Of a DNA stretch of 49,978 nucleotides, positions 6,111 through 14,457 are shown piece after piece. Source of the DNA: JBHPGW01 sp042569785 (lineage in GTDB: Bacteria > Planctomycetota > Phycisphaerae > Sedimentisphaerales > Anaerobacaceae); assembly GCA_042569785.1 (NCBI GenBank), contig JBHPGW010000012.1, positions 1 to 49,978 of the forward strand. The letters run 5' to 3'. The position numbers and the translations under genes were made by a program. How positions within the stretch are numbered: position 1 is the stretch's first letter; every line of letters starts with the position of its first letter. A model generated the notes under the pieces. The model was not told the origin of the DNA. It saw nothing but the letters and a program-made list of their open reading frames with translations, and searched no databases.

Positions 6111-7352
6111 CCTACAAAAGTCCGCAGCAAAATTGTCGGCCAAATCCAGCACATGCTCGACCATACAATAATCCAAAACCGCCGTTTTCTTGACGATGAG
6201 CAACTCATAAAAGCAGAGCAATTAGCTGTCCTTGATGAAATTTTCAATGCCAATGTACGTAATGCCGAAATCCACGAACTCAGCTCACATTTCGCCCCTG
6301 TACTGCGTAATGATCACCCGGTTCACTTGGCAATCTGGGGCAAAACCGGAACCGGCAAAACCCTGACAATGAGTTACTTCCTGAATCTACTGGCAGAGAT
6401 GTGCTCTAAGAAAAAAGTCCCCATGCGATATGAACATCTTGATCTTTCAACACCAAGGCCGTGTTTTCGTGCTTTAAATGATCTTGCCTGCCTTCTCAAT
6501 GCCAGCAAGCGTTACAAAAAGGGTATTTCCTTGGAAGAACTTATGCTGAGAATTGAAGCATCATTGACCGATTACAATGGCTACCTTGTTCTTTTCATTG
6601 ATGAGGTCGACAACATAAAAAGGGACAAAGACACCTTCATGACTTTCCTTGTTCGCAGGTTACCCCAGAGAATTCCCGCAAAGCTGATTCTTGTATTTGT
6701 ATCAAACCGCCTTGATTGGCCGGACAATCTCGATCCCCGCGTAAAGTCTTTTCTAAAACTCAATGAAGTTATCTTCAAACCATACGATGCGGTTGACCTT
6801 CAGCGAATTCTCAGCATTCGTGTGGAAAAAGCCCTGCGTAAAAATTCGATAGAAACCGGGGTCATTGAAAAAGTTGCAGCCCTGTCCAGTCGTGACCATG
6901 GCGATGCCAGACAGGCCGTAGCATTATTATCCAGAAGTGCCTACCTGGCCGAAAAGGCGGGTTCTAAGATTTCACTTGAACTTGTCGATGAAGCCTCATC
7001 CCAAATAGAGCATGACAAATATATCACAATGATACGAACAGCACCGCCGCAACTACAGATTGTTATGGCAGCAGTAATCCAGACCATCCGCAAAAAACAG
7101 GATTCTCCAATAGACACCAGTCAGGCCTATGCCACCTATGCTGTCTTTTGCAACAAGACCAGCCTTAGACCTCTTACCCGTAGAGCTTTTACTGATATGA
7201 TCAACGAACTGGATATGTACTCGTTACTGAGAAGCAGTGTAATTTCAAAAGGCCGTTATGGCCGAACCCGCGAGATTGCTATTGATTTGCCGCAGGAATT
7301 GATAGATAAGATATACGATGGCATTTTGCTTAACTTTGAAATACGCAGTTAA
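6105..7352 (+). CDS. cdc6: Archaeal-type Orc1/Cdc6 replication initiator (415 aa)
   Basis: An AAA+ ATPase with Walker A GKTGTGKT (79-86), Walker B LVLFIDEVDN (161-170), sensor 1 around FVSNR (198-202) and sensor 2 HGDARQAVALL (265-275), followed by a winged-helix-like C-terminal domain (about 310-410). Length and motif order fit archaeal Orc1/Cdc6, which binds origin boxes and loads the MCM helicase. The upstream region supplies ORB-like boxes and iterons. It is convergent with the next gene, and the two stop codons share the bases TTAA. In a bacterial context this initiator is unexpected. It could be a diverged Cdc6-like plasmid protein, but the motifs are strong. Confidence 0.88.
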   Translation: MEPTKVRSKIVGQIQHMLDHTIIQNRRFLDDEQLIKAEQLAVLDEIFNANVRNAEIHELSSHFAPVLRNDHPVHLAIWGKTGTGKTLTMSYFLNLLAEMCSKKKVPMRYEHLDLSTPRPCFRALNDLACLLNASKRYKKGISLEELMLRIEASLTDYNGYLVLFIDEVDNIKRDKDTFMTFLVRRLPQRIPAKLILVFVSNRLDWPDNLDPRVKSFLKLNEVIFKPYDAVDLQRILSIRVEKALRKNSIETGVIEKVAALSSRDHGDARQAVALLSRSAYLAEKAGSKISLELVDEASSQIEHDKYITMIRTAPPQLQIVMAAVIQTIRKKQDSPIDTSQAYATYAVFCNKTSLRPLTRRAFTDMINELDMYSLLRSSVISKGRYGRTREIAIDLPQELIDKIYDGILLNFEIRS

Positions 7353-8260
7353 GGCAACGGTGCCCGACAACACAGACTATCAAGAATTGATTCCGGCGAA
7401 GACTCCATTTTACCACCACGAACCCATATCTCTGCTGAAACCCCATCAGAAAATACCCTGCTCAGCTCCGTCAGCCAGATGAAATCAGATGGCGACATCT
7501 GTTCAACAAGTTTGCTTAGTGAGGCCAGCCGTCCCAATGTATTGGTAAGAAATAACAAACGAAACCCCTCTAACTTACAATCCAATATATCCTCGTATCG
7601 TTTATATCGAAAGCTGTCAAAATACGCCCCATAGTTAACAATCTTTTGACGTACATCCGTCACATTTCGTTTAGGACTGGCGATAGTTTCAGTACCACAA
7701 TCCACTTCAAGAAAAAACAATACAGTTATCCCCCGAAGCGTATCAGTTATCGAAAATACCGCATCAGGCGTAAATCTGGCAACCTCATCGACACTACCTT
7801 CAACAGGTGCAAAATCAGCAATAATTGAATAACCCGCCGTGTTTCGCTGCAAAAATGGCGAACTATAAGCCAGAAACCTAATGTTCAGATTGGGAAGCAC
7901 TTTCTCAACATGATTTAAATGGATGCGAAACCAGTTGAGCATTAACTGATGATCCCTGCAGTGAATCTTATCTCCAATTACAGCTTCATATTTTACATCA
8001 GCCCCAATCACTCCCTTCTCTTTGAGAACATCAACGCCATGCTCACTGAGTGACAATACTATTTCAGGTCTGCCGCGTCGCCGTCCAAACTCCCGTTGAG
8101 TTACCCGCAATAGTTCATGTTTCTCCAATTCACGCAACCGTCTCCAGATTGATTGCCTGTTCCTGCCAAGAAGTGCTGCGATTTGCACAGTGGTGATAAT
8201 CCTGTACTCTGCGATAGACTCAAGAGTCTTATAGTCACTTGTTTTCAATCTAAAAGCCAT
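7349..8260 (-). CDS. Replication-relaxation-like protein with N-terminal winged helix (303 aa)
   Basis: The N-terminal 80 residues form a winged helix (ITTVQIAALLGRNRQSIWRRLRELEKHELLRV). Then come a conserved-looking H-x-L-x-L-N-W segment (about 109), a DAVF...FFLEVDCGTE core (about 190-210), VRQKIVNYGAYFD, and a late FRLLFLTNT strand. This layout is that of the replication-relaxation family found on conjugative plasmids, with a possible nuclease-like core. It has an AAGGAG ribosome site. It neighbours cdc6 tail to tail and diverges from the excisionase-like gene, suiting a role in copy control or transfer-linked replication. The family assignment is from pattern, not a search. Confidence 0.75.
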   Translation of the reverse strand: MAFRLKTSDYKTLESIAEYRIITTVQIAALLGRNRQSIWRRLRELEKHELLRVTQREFGRRRGRPEIVLSLSEHGVDVLKEKGVIGADVKYEAVIGDKIHCRDHQLMLNWFRIHLNHVEKVLPNLNIRFLAYSSPFLQRNTAGYSIIADFAPVEGSVDEVARFTPDAVFSITDTLRGITVLFFLEVDCGTETIASPKRNVTDVRQKIVNYGAYFDSFRYKRYEDILDCKLEGFRLLFLTNTLGRLASLSKLVEQMSPSDFIWLTELSRVFSDGVSAEIWVRGGKMESSPESILDSLCCRAPLP

Positions 8261-8341
8261 TACACGGCTCCTTAAAAATCACTCTGCCAAGGCAGTCTAT
8301 TCCTGCCTGCTATAACACACAGCGGAGGCCTGACCGGTTTT

Positions 8342-8397
8342 GTTTCAAAACTCCTGAATTATTTTCACTATTGCAAAAAAAAGTTCCCTTTTGAAAC
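8342..8397. promoter_or_regulatory. Inverted repeat in the divergent promoter region
   Basis: GTTTCAAAA (8342-8350) and TTTTGAAAC (8389-8397) form a nine-base-pair inverted repeat 38 bp apart, between the replication-relaxation gene and the excisionase-like gene. This is a plausible operator or looping site controlling both. The rest of the 202-bp intergenic region holds a small CTGCC-TT-GGCAG dyad. Confidence 0.45.
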
Positions 8398-8462
8398 CAG
8401 CAACAAAAACCAACCGCTTTCAGCAATAGAGAACAGTAAAAGACAAATAACGAGGTATAACC

Positions 8463-8726
8463 ATGCAGGCAAACAACAAATTAACGATTGAAACGGCCTG
8501 GCCGGACAGACCCCAACAGTTTCCGCCAATTATGACTCCAACTGAAGCTGCTCAATATTTACGTCTTGATTGTACTAACCATTCTCCTGAGTCATCAAAA
8601 CGAACTCTTAATTACTGGCGGGAGAATGGTGAACTCAAGGCAACAAAATATGCTCGTCATGTATGGTATTTAAAGGAAGAACTGGACAAATTTCTAATAT
8701 TAAAAACTGAAAAAGAGTCCCGGTAA
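8463..8726 (+). CDS. Excisionase-like helix-turn-helix protein (87 aa)
   Basis: A small protein with a MerR/HTH_17-type recognition module (IMTPTEAAQYLRLD...SKRTLNYWRENGELKATKYARHVWYLKEELDKFL). Such proteins encoded directly before a tyrosine integrase usually act as excisionases or recombination directionality factors, bending DNA at the attachment site. An ACGAGGT ribosome-like sequence precedes the ATG. The integrase lies 99 bp downstream with its own promoter. Confidence 0.75.
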   Translation: MQANNKLTIETAWPDRPQQFPPIMTPTEAAQYLRLDCTNHSPESSKRTLNYWRENGELKATKYARHVWYLKEELDKFLILKTEKESR

Positions 8727-8741
8727 ACTGCAAAAAAACTC

Positions 8742-8770
8742 TTGCGCTCACTCCAATCCGAAGGTATAAT
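8742..8770 (+). promoter_or_regulatory. Bacterial sigma70-type promoter of the integrase
   Basis: TTGCGC (8742-8747), a 17-bp spacer and TATAAT (8765-8770) lie 55 bp before the integrase ATG, which has an AAAGGAG ribosome site. This contrasts with the archaeal-style promoters elsewhere in the element. Confidence 0.7.
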
Positions 8771-8825
8771 GCCATTTCGTCAGTTGCAGTGGTACTGGGC
8801 TGTCTTATGAAAGGAGAACAGTATC

Positions 8826-10025
8826 ATGGCACATTTGAAAGTAAGTGTTAACAGGAATTGGTATGGAAAAGTACCTCTGGACAAAAATGGCAAACCCATC
8901 CCTCGTAACTTATGGCCTAAACGCCGTAAATTTTCATGGGAAGCTCGCTGGTATAGTTCAGAGGGAAAACGTCACTCAAAGAGCTTTAAAAGTAGAAAGG
9001 AGGCCGAAGAATACGCAAGAGTTATTCAAGATAAGGTCAATATTGGTAAGGCTAACGAGCCCAAAAAGGTTACATTTCAGTTTTTCATCGAGGAACATAA
9101 GAAACTAATGAAAGGCCAGGTTGCACATTCTACACTTGTTGATCAAGTAAGAGCTCTTAATTTCTTTAAAAAGCATATAGAGGATGAAGATATTTTGCTG
9201 AAAAAAATAAATCCTCGTCATGCAGAGTCTTTCGTTGCACACCGACTGGATCAAGATCTTGCCGCAGCAACGGTCAATAAGGATATAAGAACTCTTCACA
9301 GTATATTCAACCTTGCAATTGAGCCTCGCGGCTATCTCTCAGAGGGGACAAATCCCTTTGAAAAAATTAAGCAGCGAAAAGTTTCGGACAAGGTCGTGCG
9401 TTTTATACCAACTGAAGATTTCTTTAAGGTTTTTGATGCAGCACCAAATTTATGGTGGAAGACTTTTTTGGCCCTTGCATACACAAGTGCCGGTCGTAAG
9501 GATGAATTGCTGAACCTGACTTGGGCGGACGTTGATTTTGAAAACAACAATGTTAGCTTTGTGCCCAAAAAAGCATTAAAGAAAATATTGGCTTGGGAGC
9601 CAAAAGATCACGAAAGCAGAATAATCCCTGTCCCTGAGAAGGTCATACTGCTATTAGCTGAGATGCAGAGCCAGGCCGATGAGTCGAGCTCGTATGTGTT
9701 TATTAGCGGCCAGCGGTTAAAACGCATCCTCGAGAGACGAGCCTGTGGCAAATGGAACTCCAGGAGTGAAATCATTAACAACATGCTTACAAGACTCAAG
9801 GTGTTCTGTAAATGGGCCGGGGTTAAAGAATTTTGTTTCCATGACCTTCGCCGAACCTGTATTACCAACTGGGCAAGGCACCTTCCAATCCACGCTGTCC
9901 AGGACCTGGCCGGTCACTCTAAAATTGAGACGACTCGCAAACATTATTTATCTGTCGGAAAGTCGGACAGAGACATGGCCAGAGCGATCCAGGAAAAAGT
10001 GATGACCAAATTGACGAACTATTGA
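8826..10025 (+). CDS. Tyrosine site-specific integrase (399 aa)
   Basis: A full-length phage/ICE-type tyrosine recombinase. The N-terminal arm-binding region (1-75) holds RKFSWEARWYSSEGKRHSKSFKSRKEAEEYA. The core-binding SAM-like domain is about 82-170. The catalytic domain has Arg224 (SAGRKDELL), a beta-hairpin Lys near 249, His339-x-x-Arg342 (HDLRRT), His364 (LAGHS) and the nucleophile Tyr374 (RKHYLSV). All catalytic residues are present, so it should be active. The gene ends 87 bp from the 3' end of a tRNA-Asp gene facing it, the classic arrangement for integration into a tRNA 3' end. Confidence 0.93.
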   Translation: MAHLKVSVNRNWYGKVPLDKNGKPIPRNLWPKRRKFSWEARWYSSEGKRHSKSFKSRKEAEEYARVIQDKVNIGKANEPKKVTFQFFIEEHKKLMKGQVAHSTLVDQVRALNFFKKHIEDEDILLKKINPRHAESFVAHRLDQDLAAATVNKDIRTLHSIFNLAIEPRGYLSEGTNPFEKIKQRKVSDKVVRFIPTEDFFKVFDAAPNLWWKTFLALAYTSAGRKDELLNLTWADVDFENNNVSFVPKKALKKILAWEPKDHESRIIPVPEKVILLLAEMQSQADESSSYVFISGQRLKRILERRACGKWNSRSEIINNMLTRLKVFCKWAGVKEFCFHDLRRTCITNWARHLPIHAVQDLAGHSKIETTRKHYLSVGKSDRDMARAIQEKVMTKLTNY

Positions 10026-10072
10026 CGAACTCGGGGTAAAAATGGCTATTTTAGCGAAATGCAGACAAAGAG

Positions 10073-10105
10073 AAAGCCTTGCAAGTGCTTTACCTGCAAG
10101 GCTTT
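10073..10105. terminator. Hairpin between integrase and tRNA-Asp
   Basis: AAAGCCTTGCA (10073-10083) pairs with TGCAAGGCTTT (10095-10105), an 11-bp stem with an 11-nt loop. It lies eight bases beyond the tRNA 3' end and could end transcription from either side. In the tRNA direction it is followed by T-containing sequence. Confidence 0.6.
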
Positions 10106-10112
10106 ACAAAAA

Positions 10113-10186
10113 CGAGGCCGAAGGGACTCGAACCCTCAACCTTCGGATCGACAGTCCGATGCTCTAACCAATTGAGCTACGGCCCC
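10113..10186 (-). tRNA. trnD: tRNA-Asp (anticodon GTC)
   Basis: On the minus strand the 74-nt gene has acceptor GGGGCCG pairing with CGGCCTC (one G-T pair), anticodon stem-loop TCGGA-CTGTCGA-TCCGA with anticodon GTC, T arm GAGGG-TTCGAGT-CCCTT and discriminator G. CCA is not encoded. It marks the junction between the integrated element (lower coordinates, next to the integrase) and host-like sequence. The gene is intact, so the element presumably restored its 3' end on integration. Confidence 0.95.
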
Positions 10187-10206
10187 GTAGAATTCTCAGA
10201 CTAAAT

Positions 10207-10236
10207 AATATAGCAACGCAACATCGCTTCTGTCAA
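10207..10236 (-). promoter_or_regulatory. Sigma70-type promoter of tRNA-Asp
   Basis: On the minus strand TTGACA (10231-10236), an 18-bp spacer and TATATT (10207-10212) precede the tRNA by about 20 bp. A perfect -35 hexamer marks this side of the junction as bacterial. Confidence 0.75.
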
Positions 10237-10859
10237 TATTTTTTTTGTAAAAATTCCACTACTGTCCCATTATATCAATTCCAGTTAATTAAAGCCAATT
10301 CCATCCAGGGAAACAAGCATAAATTTGAAAGTTCATCTTGTTGATTTGATATCCACAGCCAAGCCTCATCTCCAGCAGTTTCCAAGTCATCAATTGTCGG
10401 GCATAGTCGATTACTCAATTTCCTCTGTCTCAATTGACGCCTGTATGACGCAAATAGGGGGCATCGCAATTTCTTTCATAGTTTGTTCTCTTGAGCAGTA
10501 TTTGGATTATCCGCTTTTGAGTTTTTGATAGGCTTTGCAGGGGTCGCATAATTTTTCGATTTTCTTTAGAGCATTTTAATATTTTCTGTTCGCATTTAGG
10601 CCGTCGTGAGGACAAGGCTGGCAAGGAAGAAAACGCAACTCTACTTATTGTAGGGTGAGTATTTCTGATGCCGACAGCCGAAGCCGCAACAGGCATAAAG
10701 CGAACACGAAAAATTAAATTGCTCTAGCTTACTCGCATAACCCGAATTGGACCATCGTCTTGCAGCTATGCAAAATGGAACAACTTACAAATTGTAGCAA
10801 GAAGTTTTGTTTTCGTATTAGTTTTCAATCATAAGCCCTTCACACTTCCTTTAACCAGT
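10237..10859. other. Gene-poor stretch beside tRNA-Asp
   Basis: Only short open frames without ribosome sites or family resemblance are present (for example around 10275-10469 and 10430-10696). They may be decayed remnants of an earlier insertion at the tRNA. A GC-rich hairpin-prone segment lies near 10668-10695. No gene is supported. Confidence 0.5.
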
Positions 10860-10879
10860 ATAAATGCTGTCGCATTTAT
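10860..10879. terminator. Hairpin at the end of the membrane ferredoxin gene
   Basis: ATAAATGC pairs with GCATTTAT over eight base pairs around a four-base loop, overlapping the stop codon. It is AT-rich and has no long T run, so termination is only possible. Confidence 0.35.
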
Positions 10880-12051
10880 GCTGAGTCGCTATCTGTTTTT
10901 TGCTTTTTAGACCATATCGAGCAATAATGGATCGCATCAACAGGGCAGACATTTAAGCATCGTGCGCAGCTAAAGCAATCGGCTGAAAAAGTTTTGTTCT
11001 CAACTTTTCCTTTTGCCGCGTGTAATGGACAAGCTTTGATGCATGCACCACATTTTGTACAATTTTCTTTGTCAATGATTACACGATAAAGACTAAATTT
11101 TTCAGCTATCCATGAAACAAGGCCGAAAGGACATATAAAATGACAAAACGGTCGGTAGGTAAAAAACGCCAGAGTTAGAGATACAACAACTGTGAGCAGA
11201 ATCAGCCAATGCTCAAAATGCAGATCGAACAGATTAAACGGGTTGAGATAATGGTAAATCACAAATCCCTTTCTGCCGCCGACAATACCGAAAAGGAATA
11301 ACAGCACTACGCAAAACAATCCGCTCCTTATCGTATTCGTCAGCCAAAATGGCACCTTCCACTGCTTTACTTTACGAAGTATGGGAAGGCTGTAGATCAA
11401 TTCCTGCAGCGCACCGAACGGGCAGACCCATCCGCAAATAAGCTTATTTCCGATGACAGCCAACGCAATAAAAAAGATCAAAGCAGTCAATTTGCCGATT
11501 ATTGATGGATACAGCCCCACCATGGACTTAAAAACTTTAACTGTCCCTTCCATTGGGTTAGGGGATTTCCCCAGAACGAAACCACATACAAGCACGGCAG
11601 CAAGCAGGCACGTGATATATGGAATTCGCGGATACCACAGTTTTCGTTCGGAGATATTTGCGTTACCCGGGCGACCGAAGCGACTCAGATACATCAAACC
11701 AAACAGCGAGATTGCCGCAAACACATAATATTTCAGGTTTGTCGAGTGATGAGAAAGGATATGTTCAACCGCATGATCCAGTTGTTCCTGAGATATCCCC
11801 AATTTGTTGAGTGCTTTTTTCTTAGGCGTATCCAATGGTAAGGCAAGCTCGCGTGCCAGGCCCTTACCAGTAACCTCCAGTTTCGGGGCAATATCACTAA
11901 TAGGCATATCGGCAGTGAATGTTTGCGAGATCATTTTCTCTTTTGGCAAATTTGTAACAACGCCTATGCTGAGTATAATTGCCATTATCAGTGCTATCGC
12001 AACCATTTCAGAACGTTGTCTTGTAGATAACAAAGAAAACCATTTGTACAT
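10876..12051 (-). CDS. NapH/MauN-type membrane 4Fe-4S ferredoxin (391 aa)
   Basis: A multi-span membrane protein with helices near 15-35, 105-120, 145-160, 185-210, 240-262 and 282-305. Two CxxxCP motifs typical of NapH-like quinol-linked electron carriers are present (CGWVCPFGAL and CHFICPFGLV). Near the C-terminus two 4Fe-4S clusters follow (CTKCGACIKACP and CFSCARCLNVCP). It should sit in the inner membrane and pass electrons between quinol and a partner. An N-terminal soluble insertion (about 38-100) contains TPKKKALNKLGISQEQLDHA. The ATG at 12051 with AAGGAG eight bases upstream is preferred to a GTG nine bases earlier. Coming last after the Fe-S cluster genes, it may supply reducing power to them. 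Confidence 0.85.
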   Translation of the reverse strand: MYKWFSLLSTRQRSEMVAIALIMAIILSIGVVTNLPKEKMISQTFTADMPISDIAPKLEVTGKGLARELALPLDTPKKKALNKLGISQEQLDHAVEHILSHHSTNLKYYVFAAISLFGLMYLSRFGRPGNANISERKLWYPRIPYITCLLAAVLVCGFVLGKSPNPMEGTVKVFKSMVGLYPSIIGKLTALIFFIALAVIGNKLICGWVCPFGALQELIYSLPILRKVKQWKVPFWLTNTIRSGLFCVVLLFLFGIVGGRKGFVIYHYLNPFNLFDLHFEHWLILLTVVVSLTLAFFTYRPFCHFICPFGLVSWIAEKFSLYRVIIDKENCTKCGACIKACPLHAAKGKVENKTFSADCFSCARCLNVCPVDAIHYCSIWSKKQKTDSDSA

Positions 12052-12156
12052 TTCTTTCACTCCTTACAATCTCTTTATTTCTTTAGTTTTAGGCATAAAT
12101 ATTGATTGCAGCACTGCTTTATAGTAAAACCGCGGATTTTATATTATTCCGTTATA

Positions 12157-13191
12157 TTACATTTTGGATAAATGACGAATCAGCTCTTCGGTTTCTTCCC
12201 AGCCTATACAACTATCTGTTAAAGAAACGCCATATTTCAGGTTCTCCGGTTTTTCAAATGCTTGTCTGCCTTCATTGAGAAAACTTTCCAGCATAACGCC
12301 GACAATCAGCTTGTTGCCTTGATGTATTTGCTCGGCAACATCCAGGAAAACCTGACGTTGCTGTTTGTAGTCTTTCTGTGAGTTGGCATGACTGCAATCG
12401 ATTACGACACCCGTTGCAATACCAGCCTTACGCAGCAGAACATTAGCGAATGCCACATATTCAGAACCATAATTGGGACCTCCGGAACCACCTCGCATAA
12501 CTAAATGGCCGTATTTATTACCATGTGTTTCAGCAATGACTACCTGTCCATTTCTGTCAATACCCATAAATGAGTGGGCCGTTGACGCTGCTTTTATCGC
12601 GTCTATAGCAGGCGTCAAATTACCTTCCATGGAGTTCTTAAATCCTATAGGCATCGATAATCCGCTTGCCATCTGACGGTGAATTTGCGATTCAGTTGTT
12701 CTGGCACCTATGGCCGCCCATGATACCAGGTCGGCCAAAAACTGCGGGACAATGGGGTCAAGAAATTCGGTTGCGGTTGGCAAATCTATTTGTGCTATTG
12801 CAAGCAATAATCGTCGAGCTTTTCGCAGTCCTTCTTCGATGTCATACGAGCTATCCAGGTGAGGATCATAAATCATACCTTTCCATCCAAGCGTTGTGCG
12901 GGGTTTTTCAAGATAGGTTCGCATGATTATCAGGATTTTGCTGCTGACCTGGTCCTGCAATTTCCTTAGTCTTTGGGCATATTCAAGTGTCGCTTTGCAA
13001 TCGTGGAGTGAACAAGGCCCGACAATAACCATTCGGCGACGATCCCGGTTTACAAGAATATCCTGGATGGCATTACGTGAGTCCGCTATAAGTTGAGCTA
13101 CCTTATCCGTTTCCGGAAACTCATCCTTAAGCTTTTTAGGTGTGATCAATGACTTAAATTGTTTTATGTTAAGATTATCTGTCAGTTCCAC
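12157..13191 (-). CDS. aroF: 3-deoxy-7-phosphoheptulonate (DAHP) synthase, type I (344 aa)
   Basis: First enzyme of the shikimate pathway; it condenses phosphoenolpyruvate with erythrose 4-phosphate. Family signatures are GPCSLHD (58-64, with the metal-ligand cysteine), MRTYLEKPRTTLGWKG, AIGARTTESQIHRQ, GFKNSMEG, RGGSGGPNYG and DCSHANSQKD. The length is that of the AroF/AroG/AroH class; which isozyme and which feedback amino acid cannot be read off. It starts with GTG after AGAGGGG, 36 bp downstream of the NifU-MBL fusion, so it is likely read from the same transcript. Why an aromatic-pathway enzyme sits here is unclear. Confidence 0.93.
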   Translation of the reverse strand: MELTDNLNIKQFKSLITPKKLKDEFPETDKVAQLIADSRNAIQDILVNRDRRRMVIVGPCSLHDCKATLEYAQRLRKLQDQVSSKILIIMRTYLEKPRTTLGWKGMIYDPHLDSSYDIEEGLRKARRLLLAIAQIDLPTATEFLDPIVPQFLADLVSWAAIGARTTESQIHRQMASGLSMPIGFKNSMEGNLTPAIDAIKAASTAHSFMGIDRNGQVVIAETHGNKYGHLVMRGGSGGPNYGSEYVAFANVLLRKAGIATGVVIDCSHANSQKDYKQQRQVFLDVAEQIHQGNKLIVGVMLESFLNEGRQAFEKPENLKYGVSLTDSCIGWEETEELIRHLSKM

Positions 13192-13227
13192 AATCTAATT
13201 CCCCTCTAAAAACTTTTATCAAACTTA

Positions 13228-14457
13228 TCAATTTCCCAATTCAATTCGTGTGCTCACCGAACACATAAAACATCGACTGGGAAAAACATCCTTAAATTTT
13301 TCGACGGCATTATTGCCGGTACAATGAGCCAAGCCAATTTTTTTTACATCATATTGCTTAAATGCTTCAATCGTACGCTCTATTCGCTGCGAAGAAGCAT
13401 TTATAAGGTGCATTCCGCCTATCACGGCATAAATATTCTTTTCTCTACTTAGCCCTGCAATATAATGCAATGTATTGACCACGCCGGCATGAGCACAGCC
13501 AAGAAGAATCGCCAGACCCTTTGGCGAATCAAAGAACATTGCCTGATCATCCAGCAGAGTATCCGGTTTATTGCAATTGCTATCAAGAAAAAAATCTCCG
13601 CCAACATCTTCGTAATCTGTGATTCGTGGTATTCGACTGGTAATAAAAAGGCCGGGGAAGACTTCTGTCGGCATTTCTGTCCAGGCAACTCTTCCCTTAT
13701 CAGCCAGGGCATGGATTATTTTTTTTGTAGACTTTGGTATCCCACTCATGCTGGTTTTATTATCTTTTCGAGAAAATTTTGGCTTCAACGCTTCTGGATG
13801 AAGATATAAAGTTGCTTCCGAGGCAATATTTAGCACGGCTTTAAGACCACCAGTATGATCGTAATGGCCATGACTTATCACAATCGCATGGGTGTCAGCC
13901 AAATTGACATCAAGCAGCTCAGCGTTTCTCAGAATCAGATCTGTTCGTCCCGTATCAAAGAGAACACGCTTATCTTGATATTCAAGCAATAGGGATAGTC
14001 CACGCTCTGATTGAAAATTGCCGGAGGCATTGTTATCTACAAGTATTGTAATAGTGGAAGTTTTTATTTTAGCCGGGTTTTTAAAAACGTAGTTCATAAT
14101 TGCCTTATGGAGTACTGAAGCAGCAAGATTGGAACAATGATACTTATGGGCAGGAAGGCCTCCAAGTGCATGGGCAACCTGATCGTTCGTTATCTCGTAA
14201 GCATCGTCAACGTGCTTTCCCATTGCAAGTTCGGTCATCATACTGCAGGAAGCTATAGCCGCCGGACAACCAAATACCTTATACTTAATATCCGCCAGAT
14301 GCTCATTATTAACTTTGATCCACACCCCAATCATATCGCCGCATTCTTCAGAACCAATTGTTCCAACGCCATCGGCATCGGGAATTTCGCCGATGTTGCG
14401 AGGGTTCATAAAGTGCTCGAATACTTTATCCGTATATCGCATAAATTGACTTTTCAC
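13228..14457 (-). CDS. IscU/NifU scaffold fused to a metallo-beta-lactamase domain (409 aa)
   Basis: Residues about 6-125 are an IscU/NifU N-terminal Fe-S scaffold with the three cluster cysteines (Cys39 and Asp41 in ECGD, Cys64 in FGCPAA, Cys108 in YHCSN). Residues about 135-405 are a metallo-beta-lactamase fold resembling COG1237 proteins, with HGHYDH (196-201) and later histidines at 323, 350 and 378. This joins cluster scaffolding to a metal hydrolase or oxidoreductase fold, a pairing I do not know as standard. The listed GTG follows the previous stop codon directly; the ATG at 14442 gives the usual NifU-like start MRYTDKV and may be the true one. The right-arm copy has Trp for Gly44. Confidence 0.85.
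   Translation of the reverse strand: MKSQFMRYTDKVFEHFMNPRNIGEIPDADGVGTIGSEECGDMIGVWIKVNNEHLADIKYKVFGCPAAIASCSMMTELAMGKHVDDAYEITNDQVAHALGGLPAHKYHCSNLAASVLHKAIMNYVFKNPAKIKTSTITILVDNNASGNFQSERGLSLLLEYQDKRVLFDTGRTDLILRNAELLDVNLADTHAIVISHGHYDHTGGLKAVLNIASEATLYLHPEALKPKFSRKDNKTSMSGIPKSTKKIIHALADKGRVAWTEMPTEVFPGLFITSRIPRITDYEDVGGDFFLDSNCNKPDTLLDDQAMFFDSPKGLAILLGCAHAGVVNTLHYIAGLSREKNIYAVIGGMHLINASSQRIERTIEAFKQYDVKKIGLAHCTGNNAVEKFKDVFPSRCFMCSVSTRIELGN

Noticed and set aside
10275..10696. Two short open frames beside tRNA-Asp
   Set aside because: They overlap each other, lack ribosome sites and have no recognisable domain; at most they are decayed remnants.
13228..14457. Separate NifU and metallo-beta-lactamase genes
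   Set aside because: The frame is open across the junction in both arms and the linker shows no stop or new ribosome site, so I keep it as one fusion.
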